This document shows positions 57,286-64,000 of a stretch of 64,000 nucleotides of DNA, one piece after another; positions within the stretch are counted from its first letter, which is position 1; each line of letters starts with the position of its first letter. Source of the DNA: Cycas panzhihuaensis. Taxonomy: Eukaryota; Cycadophyta. The stretch spans positions 174,413,741 through 174,477,740 of the forward strand of contig CM041465.1 of assembly GCA_023213395.1 (NCBI GenBank), given 5' to 3'. Both the position numbers and the translations under genes were made by a program. The notes under the pieces are model-generated. The model did no database searches and was not told where the DNA came from. It was given only the letters and a program-made list of their open reading frames with translations.

Positions 57286-58800
57286 ATGTCAATGGTTAGG
57301 GCAGTAGAAAATGAGGATGGGGAGGAGGAGGAGATCCATAATTTTCCTCTGAAATATAAGGAATTAAAATTCGAGAGTAGGGAAGTGGAAACAACCTTGG
57401 CTCACCAAGTAATGGATAATCAACAAGTGAAATTTGAAGAAATGAAAACTATAAAGGTGCATCTAGGGTATGATCCCATTACAATTGGGGACTACTAGGA
57501 TGATAGAATGGTAGCACAAGCACAAGTGTTGTTTGGGGAATATAAAGATGTGTTTGCATGGTCGTACAAAGACCTAAAAGGTATTTCTCTAGAGACCAGA
57601 ATGTACCATATCGATTTGATTGAAGGGGCCAAGGCAATGAAGCAAACGTTGTATCGTATAAATCTGAAATATAACGAGAAGGGGAAAGCAAAAGTCGACA
57701 AAATGTTAGACCCCTGATATATTTATGAATTTGGAGTATAATGATTGGGTGAGCCTTGTCGTAGTAGTGCCAAAAAAGAATGAAAAGTTTATGGTTTATG
57801 TGGATAACCGCTAGCTTAATAAAGTAACGAAAAAGGATCTATTCCCAATCCCATCTGCCGAAGACGTATTAGAAATGGTAGGCGAGCATGAAGTATATTC
57901 ATTTATAGACGGGTTTAGCGGTTACAATCAAGTGTGAATAGCCTCAAAAGATCAAACAAAGACATCATTTGTAACATAATGGGGGACATATGCTTATACG
58001 GTTATGCCCTTTGGATTGACAAATGCCCCAACAACATTCTACAGAATCACGATTAATATATTTGAAAAGATGAATGGAGAGAGAGTGGCAATATTCTTAG
58101 ACAATTGGACCTTATACGGAGTAATGAAGAACCACATGGAAAACCCAAGAGAGATGCTATAGACTCACATGGAAAATAATCTATATCTCAATTCAAAAAA
58201 ACGCACATTCTTAATACCATTTAGTAAAATGTTGAGGTTCATTGTTAGCAAGGAAGCCTTGCTAATAGATCCGACAAAAGTTTCCACAATTCTACAATTT
58301 CCAATCCCACTAACTCAAAAACAACTCCAAGGATTCTTGGGATTAAAGGGATATTATCGCAAATTTATAAAAGGGTATGCCCATATTTCTAGTCCTCTAA
58401 AGATCTTGCTAAAAAAGGATGTAGAATGTGGATGGGGACCAAAGCAGTAGCAAGCATTTAAATCTTTAAAAAGTGCCATAGCATCCACATCCATATTATG
58501 ATTTCCTGACTAGAATAAAATTTTTCATGTGCATGTGGATGCTTTGCAATTCGCCATTGGTTGTGTTCTAGCCCAACTAGGAGAAAATAACACTAATCAT
58601 CTATTTTACTTTACAAGCCGAAAGTTAACAAGGGCAAAACATAATTATACTACTACAAAAAGAGGAGGACTAGGAATGGTACATGATTTGCAAAGTTTTT
58701 CCATTACTTGCTATCCAATCCCTTTATTTTCTATGTGGATCATGAAGCCTTTATGTAGTTGATTAATAAACCATTGTTGAGAGAGCACATTAGTAGGTGG
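57286..58800 (+). pseudogene. Ty3-gypsy reverse transcriptase and RNase H
   Basis: The RT lead-in includes FGEYKDVFAWSYKDLKGISL (57530-57590), a phrase typical of plant Tat/Athila-like gypsy elements. RT pieces are [45 protein letters not shown] and IFLDNWTLYG (the F/Y-x-D-D box reads FLDN). KGYYRKFIKGYAHISSPLKI and the RNase H motifs VDALQFAIGCVLAQ and TSRKLTRAKHNYTTT follow. Many stops. It may belong to the same element as the protease at 47.6-48.2 kb or the gag at 48.55 kb. Confidence 0.88.
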
Positions 58801-59275
58801 TTAATGCTATTTCAAGAATTCACTTTCTAAATCATTGTCAAATCAAGGAGAGCCCATATCATTCTTGATTAGTTATCTTGTATACACATCGAAGAAAAAG
58901 ATGTGGTAGTAAGAGATGATTTTCCTAACACTACATTATTTAGTATTGAGGCTATACCAATAGAGCGGTATGGAGGGATTTTTAAATATATAGCCATAGG
59001 GGAGTTGCCATCATAATTAAATAAAGTGAAAAGGAGACATTTCATTCACAAAGTAGAACCTTATCAACTCATCCAAGGGGAATTATATTGCTTAGGTCTT
59101 GATGATGTGCTATGCCATTATGTTAAGACCATATGAAAGACATCAAATCGTTACACAATCGCACGAAGGTGTATCTAGTGGACATACAAGACCGAGAAAT
59201 AGTTGGAAAACGTGTTGACCTCTAGATTTTGGTGGCCAACTATGTTGGAAGATATACATGACTAGGTGAAAACCA
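58801..59275 (+). pseudogene. Gypsy integrase N-terminal remnant
   Basis: RNase H end followed by an HHCC-like stretch (PYQLIQGELYCLGLDDVLCH near 59060-59115, then SRFWWPTMLEDIHD near 59225-59265). It stops abruptly near 59275, where a different gypsy gag begins, so the integrase core was lost. Confidence 0.75.
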
Positions 59276-60225
59276 ACTATGGGAAGCAATAATAAAAGAA
59301 TTTGAGGAATTTGCAGAGCAATTTGTCAGTAAAAATAAGGCCTCGCAAACAAGAGGATTAATAGAAACTCTAAAGCTTGAAGACAACACTAAGGACAAAG
59401 AGTTTAACCGTAGGGAAAATTCTCACCACAATAATGAGGAAAGAGAAAAAAGAGATAGACCAGGATCTGACTATGGTCTCAAGAACTTCGAATTCCTTTT
59501 GGTAAAATTTGACCCTCATAAGTCAAGGAGAATCTAAAGTTGGATCATCCAGATCAATCTATATTTTAAAATGCAACCATCATTGGAAGGAGACAAAATA
59601 TTGGCTACATCCCTTCATCTATGTAAGAAAGCAATCAAGTGGTTTCATTGGTGGAGCAAGGATTATCGTGGAACAAATCACTATAATTGGAATTTCCTAA
59701 AATCTTCATTAATAAAATAGTATGAGGACACTTGGAGGAGGGATTACATCTCCTAGTTGACGCAACTACAACAAACCAATACCATCCCAGCCTATGTAGA
59801 AGAATTCAAAATCTGCAGAGCATGATGACATCACAAATCGACCCAGACTTACTACTAGAAGTATATATCATAGGCCTCAGAGGCACTATCAAATTTTGAC
59901 TTAAAACACTAAATGTAGGGACTCTTACAAAAGCAATTCTTTTAGTGCATAATATAGAGGCAAAATTCTAAGAAACACACTAGAATTATGTACGACAACA
60001 TGATCACTTTAGGCCTATAGGAAAAGGCAATAGACCCAATTGGCAATAGCTTGGGATCAAGGTAAATCCACCACCTTATAGAAAACAAGTTGTCAAAAGC
60101 AGTACACCTTCAAAGAGGAACATGTTTCGATTGCAATGGCAAATGGAGTCACAATCGTAAATGTCTAGCAGAGAAAGTCTTTATGCTTAATAATGAAGAA
60201 ATGGACATTCCAATATAAGAGGAGT
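59276..60225 (+). pseudogene. Gypsy gag remnant
   Basis: Broken frames correspond to the gag at 28.6-30.1 kb: a capsid-like section near 59700-59950, and a zinc-knuckle remnant near 60120-60180 (C-F-x-C changed, then the MLNNEEMDIP phrase matching MLNNEELEIP of the sister element). Confidence 0.75.
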
Positions 60226-60760
60226 TACCACAAGATGTGAAATCGCCAATGGAGGATGAAACAAAAATAGAGGAGTTACTAAATGAAACAAATCTTGGGA
60301 ATGTGCAAATATCATTGCAAGCAATCACAGAAACAACAAATGTGCCTCAAACACTATGTTTTGAAGGAAACATCAATAATTCCAAAGTATCAGTCTTAGT
60401 TGATGGTGACAACAAGCACAATTTTATTAATAGGCCGATAAAAGGAAAGTTGGCCCTCTAAGTCAAACCACTAAAATAGTTCCAAGTAGTGATTGCTAAT
60501 GGTAACAGTATGCCATGAGGAGGCTTTTGCGACAAGGCACACCTTCAGATCTCTAACTACTTGTTGAGCACATGTATGTTTGCCATGCCTATAAGAGGTG
60601 TTGATGTAGTGTTAGGCATGTAATGGATCTAAAATTTAGGAAATATTATCACTAACTATAGAACATGCCTCATGAATTTCTTCCAAAAAGGGTGCAAATA
60701 CAAATTGCAAGCACCACCCACACCCCCTTTAAAGTTGGTTTGACCTCACTGCATGGAAAA
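60226..60760 (+). pseudogene. Gypsy protease
   Basis: Frame 60237-60461 has ISLQAITETTNVPQTLCFEG and the active-site region VLVDGDNKHNFINRP. The sister element has DSGSTHNF at that place, so the Asp-Ser-Gly triad is lost. The rest of the fold follows with stops up to the V-D-V-V-L-G motif near 60600. Confidence 0.85.
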
Positions 60761-61600
60761 GCTGCTCAAGAAAAATCCCTCAACATATCTCATGGCCTGT
60801 TATAAGATCTTAGTACAAGATGTCACATTAGAAGTTCAAGCTATAATAGACTAGCACAATAGAGTCTTTCAAGACATTCCCAAAGGGATAACCCCATTTC
60901 GTGGCAATGAGCACATAATAGATTTAGTACCGGGAGTTGAACCTATAAACATTTGGCCTTACAGACATCCATACCACTTTAAGAAGTAAATCAAACAAAT
61001 CACTAAGGATTTGCTTTAGCAAGGGGCCATCATACCCAATTCAAGTCCCTTTACCTCTTCAGTTATTCTAGTCAAGAAAAAGGATGGATTGTATCAGATG
61101 TATGTCAACTACCACACTCTAACTAAAATAATAGCCAAAAATAGATATATGATACCAGGATTGATGATTTATTATATGAATGGCATGGCACCAAGTTCTT
61201 CTGTAAGGTCGATTTTCACTTCAAATATTATCAAATCCACATCAAAGACAAGGACGCATACAAGATAGCCTTCCAAACATATAAAATATTGTTTGAATTT
61301 TGAGTAATGCCATTCGGGTTGACTAATGCGCCTGCAACTTTTCAATGCACTATAAATACAGTACTTAAGTCATTTATTATAAAATTTGTCCTGGTATTTT
61401 TTCGATGACATTCTAATGTATAGCTATACATGGGACAACCACTTAGAGCATCTACGAGAAGTATTGCGGGTTTTGGAAGAAAACCAATTCTTTGCGAATG
61501 AATCCAAATGCCCTATTATACAAATAGAATTAGAATGCTTGAGCCATATCATCACCCAGAACAAAGTCAAGACGGATCCCAAAAAGATCTAAGACTTCAT
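60761..61600 (+). pseudogene. Gypsy reverse transcriptase
   Basis: RT begins around the IIDLVPGVEPINIWPYRHPY stretch (60915-60975). SSPFTSSVILVKKKDG lies near 61040-61085 and a [19 protein letters not shown] stretch near 61310-61370. The catalytic box [20 protein letters not shown] at about 61390-61450 is intact. Stops interrupt it repeatedly. Confidence 0.88.
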
Positions 61601-62186
61601 AAATTAGCCTACACCAATCAATGTCATAAATGTCAAAAGTTTTCTAGGAGTCGTTGGATTTTCACGACATTTCATTAGAGGATATGCAAGCATAGCAACA
61701 CCCTTGACTGACCTCACAAAGAAGGAAGCATTCAATTGGCACAATCTTGCAGAAAAGGCTTTCCAATGATCAGAGAATGACATGGTCACAACACTCATCT
61801 TAGCCATGCCAAACTTCTATGAACCATTTGTTCTGGAATGTGATGCATTTAGAATAGGATTAGGAGCAACTCTTCTTCAGAACCAACAACCCGTAGCTTA
61901 TGAAAGGAAAACTAAGTGCGCGAGAAAGATGGAAACATATTTACGACCAAGAAATGCTTGCAATAATGCATTCCATCCACCAATGGCAACGATACTTACC
62001 AAGTAACAAATTCTTGGTCAAAATGAATCGTGACAATCTCAAATATTTCCTCAATCAAAGCTCCTTATCAGAAGAACAACAAAAATGGGTAAGCTAGCTA
62101 CAATCCTTTGATTTTGACATCATCTATAAGAAGGGAAAGGGGAACATGGTTGTAGATGATTTATCCAAGATTCTAGAACAATCAAC
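61601..62186 (+). pseudogene. Gypsy RNase H
   Basis: FYEPFVLECDAFRIGLGATL near 61810-61870 starts RNase H. QEMLAIMHSIHQWQRYLPSN and a KMNRDNLKYFL segment follow (TDH to NRD change), then YKKGKGNMVVDDLSKI near 62128-62175. Frame changes occur near 61750 and 61920. Confidence 0.85.
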
Positions 62187-63190
62187 ATGCCAAGCTATCT
62201 CAATAGTCAAACCCAATTGGACACAAGAATTGGCACAAGAATACAAGGAAGATCTAGCATCACAATAGATACTCTAGAAGATTTAAGAAGGAATACAGAT
62301 AGATTACAGATTACAAAACGATTTGATACTACATTGGGGGAAGATTTTTGTCTCGCATACTTCAACACTCAAGGAGAAGTTCCTCCAAGAAGCTCACGCG
62401 ACATTGTTGATAGGACACAGGGCATTGACAAAACATACGACCAAATCCATAACATATTTTTCTAGAAGGGATTGAAGGCAAACATCTACAAGTTCATTTT
62501 TGAATGCGAAACTTATCAAAGAAATAAAAGTGAAAGCATCAAAATTCTAGGATTACTTCAACCGTTACATATGCTAGAACAAAAATGGGAAGGAATATTG
62601 ATGTATTTTATTTTTAGTCTACCTAGAATAGAGGGAAAAGATTTGATATTTGTTGTAGTGGATCAATTGACCAAGTATCCACACCTCAAAGGCACACAAT
62701 CCATAGCTAAGGCTACTTATGTCAGATTTATTTGTTAAAGAAATCCACAAACTGCATGATTTTTCTAAGGTCATAGTAATCAATCGCAACCCAAAATGCA
62801 CAAGCAATTTTTGGTAAGAGATGTTCCAACAAGTAGGAACCAACTCACGATGAGCATAGCATATCATCCCCAAACAAGTGCATAAACAACAGAAGTAGTA
62901 AATAAATGTTTGGAAGGCTATTTGCAAAATTTTTCATTTGATAAGCAACAACACTGGCATAAGTAGTTACATCTCATTGAATGGTGGTACAACACTTCCC
63001 ATCATACATCGGCTAAAATGACTCCTTTTCAAGCACTTTATGGATATGAACCTCCATCTCTCCTCACATGGGCTGACAACTCCAATGTACCTGCTGTATA
63101 GGATCAACAACAACAACAAATTGCTCAAGCATTACAAATTTTGAGAGCAATCTCAACTTAGCAAGGAACAACATGAAGTAGCAAGGCGAC
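62187..63190 (+). pseudogene. Gypsy integrase
   Basis: Zinc-binding remnant (GIDKTYDQIHNIFF near 62425, then CETYQRNKSE, second Cys lost). Core frame 62472-62738 has LLQPLHMLEQKWEGILMYF and IFVVVDQLTKYPHLKGTQSI. The second Asp region reads VINRNPKC in a broken frame. The Glu region near 62880-62920 (TTEVVNKCLEGYLQNF) is readable. The sister element has the intact forms. Confidence 0.85.
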
Positions 63191-63610
63191 TTGCACAGAT
63201 TTGAAAAGTTATTTAAGAAAGGGGATTGGGTATTTTAAGGCTTCAACCATATAAATAATCTTCCCTAAAATAGGTAGGGAGGCACAAATTACAACCATGA
63301 TTTTATGGGCCTTATTAGATCTTGGAAAGGATAGAGTAGCCTATTCGCTCGATCTAACGGCATCCAAAAAAGTACACAATATGTTCCATGTTTCCTGTCT
63401 CAAATCAAAGTTGGGATAAACCGTAATAGCATAGTCAAAATTTTCAAAATTTGTAGACCCTAAAGGCATCCTCCAGATACAAACCAAGTAACTTTGACCC
63501 AAGGAGGTTCGAGAGTATTTGATCAAATAGAAGAACCTCAATAAAGAGGATGCCATGTGGGAATCCAAAGAATGGTTCCAACAACATTCTTACATTCCCA
63601 TGCTTTGAGG
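63191..63610 (+). pseudogene. Gypsy integrase C-terminus and chromodomain
   Basis: Near 63440-63605 the frame reads KFVDPKGILQIQTK, then KEVREYLIK, KNLNKEDAMWESKEWFQQ, matching the chromodomain of the element at 25.4 kb position by position but with three stops. The frame ends just before the polypurine tract. Confidence 0.85.
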
Positions 63611-63624
63611 GCAAAGCATGTTTT

Positions 63625-64000
63625 TAGGAGAGGGACTTATAGCATGTCCTCTCTCTCTCTCTCTCTCTCTTCTAAAACTACCTTCCAATTCATGATAGTT
63701 ATTACATCTATATATTCTCTATTTAAGGAATAGACTTTCTCTCTTCTAAAATCGACTTCCATCCATGGCATTTATTACATCTATATATAGGCCTTCTTGC
63801 CCCATTTTATAATCATCATTTTGAGAGAGATTTAAGCTTTCCATTTTTGGCTCCTAGTTGGAGGCTGCAACTAGAGGACACCTCACCTCAAAGAGGGGAT
63901 TTTCTATAAGATTCAATATTTGTTATTTTCATTTGATACTATTTGATTTGCAAGGATTATTTGGTGTATTTCTAGAGATTTACTTTAGATTTGTGCATTT
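63625..64000 (+). repeat. Polypurine tract and 3' LTR (incomplete at window edge)
   Basis: AGGAGAGGGACT ends at 63637. The LTR starts TATAGCATGTCC at 63638 (TG to TA change, as in the sister element) and runs past the window end. A (CT)n tract lies at 63649-63670. The part AAGAGGGGATTTTCT near 63893 matches the sister LTR. Confidence 0.8.
63782..63790 (+). promoter_or_regulatory. Probable LTR TATA box
   Basis: CTATATATAGGCC occupies the same place relative to the LTR start as the TATAAATAGG box of the sister element at 25.2 kb. Confidence 0.5.

Larger units (their letters stand above)
59276..64000 (+). mobile_element. Plus-strand Ty3-gypsy element, 5' truncated, running off the window
   Basis: Gag through chromodomain followed by polypurine tract and 3' LTR. 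No 5' LTR is seen: the left end joins an unrelated integrase remnant. It is the same family as the minus-strand element at 24.9-35.9 kb: the protease linkers share VQISLQAI, and the integrases, chromodomains and polypurine contexts (GGCAAAGCA) align. It is more decayed than that element. Confidence 0.9.

Overview
The window looks like nuclear DNA of a seed plant, and a gymnosperm fits best (inference). It is AT-rich, almost entirely covered by nested and decayed LTR retrotransposons of the Ty1-copia and Ty3-gypsy types, and holds one recognisable spliced host gene fragment. There are no bacterial operons, rRNA or tRNA genes, CRISPR arrays or clear organellar genes.

Host gene: on the minus strand at 14146-15329 are the last three coding exons of a chloroplast RelA/SpoT homologue, best matched to plant RSH1 ((p)ppGpp metabolism). 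The exons are uninterrupted, join in phase 0 and end at a normal stop. The second-to-last splice junction uses a GC donor. No exon for the first roughly 690 residues was found in the remaining 48 kb, so either the upstream intron is extremely long and full of retroelements, or the gene is broken.

Layout: 1-1.8 kb, 3' half of a copia element and its LTR; 2.07-2.20 kb, a (TA)66 tract; 2.5-4.2 kb, an old gypsy integrase and LTR remnant; 4.45-6.17 kb, a ~292-bp tandem repeat array with an orientation switch; 6.2-11.4 kb, mostly unassignable AT-rich DNA with a 192-bp tandem duplication and an orphan minus-strand LTR; 11.4-14.1 kb, low-repeat DNA downstream of RSH1; 14.1-15.3 kb, RSH1 exons; 16.5-23.3 kb, a complete but dead chromodomain-type gypsy element (TSD ATCAT) in the presumed RSH1 intron; 24.9-35.9 kb, a minus-strand gypsy element (TSD GAATG) carrying an 81-bp-LTR TRIM-like mini-element in its gag and a young-looking copia element in its 5' LTR; 36.5-37.5 kb, another minus-strand gypsy integrase remnant; 38.8-45.3 kb, a full-length copia element (TSD ACTTA) inserted in a gypsy gag; 45.3-48.2 kb, the rest of that gag plus protease; 48.2-57.1 kb, an LTR/PBS/gag segment split in frame by another full-length copia element (49.0-56.65 kb, TSD GAGGA); 57.3-59.3 kb, a gypsy RT/RNase H/integrase N-terminal remnant; 59.3-64.0 kb, a plus-strand gypsy element of the same family as the one at 24.9-35.9 kb, ending in its 3' LTR at the window edge.

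Every retroelement pol has stops or frameshifts, so none looks autonomous. Nesting and hand-compared LTR divergence give a relative order: the gypsy elements are oldest, the two big copia elements are intermediate, and the copia element at 30.4-35.6 kb is youngest (3 differences between its LTRs). I saw no novel enzymatic or defence system. The most interesting items are the RSH1 intron, the TRIM-like element, the aberrant 56-bp duplication at one copia junction, and the 292-bp array.
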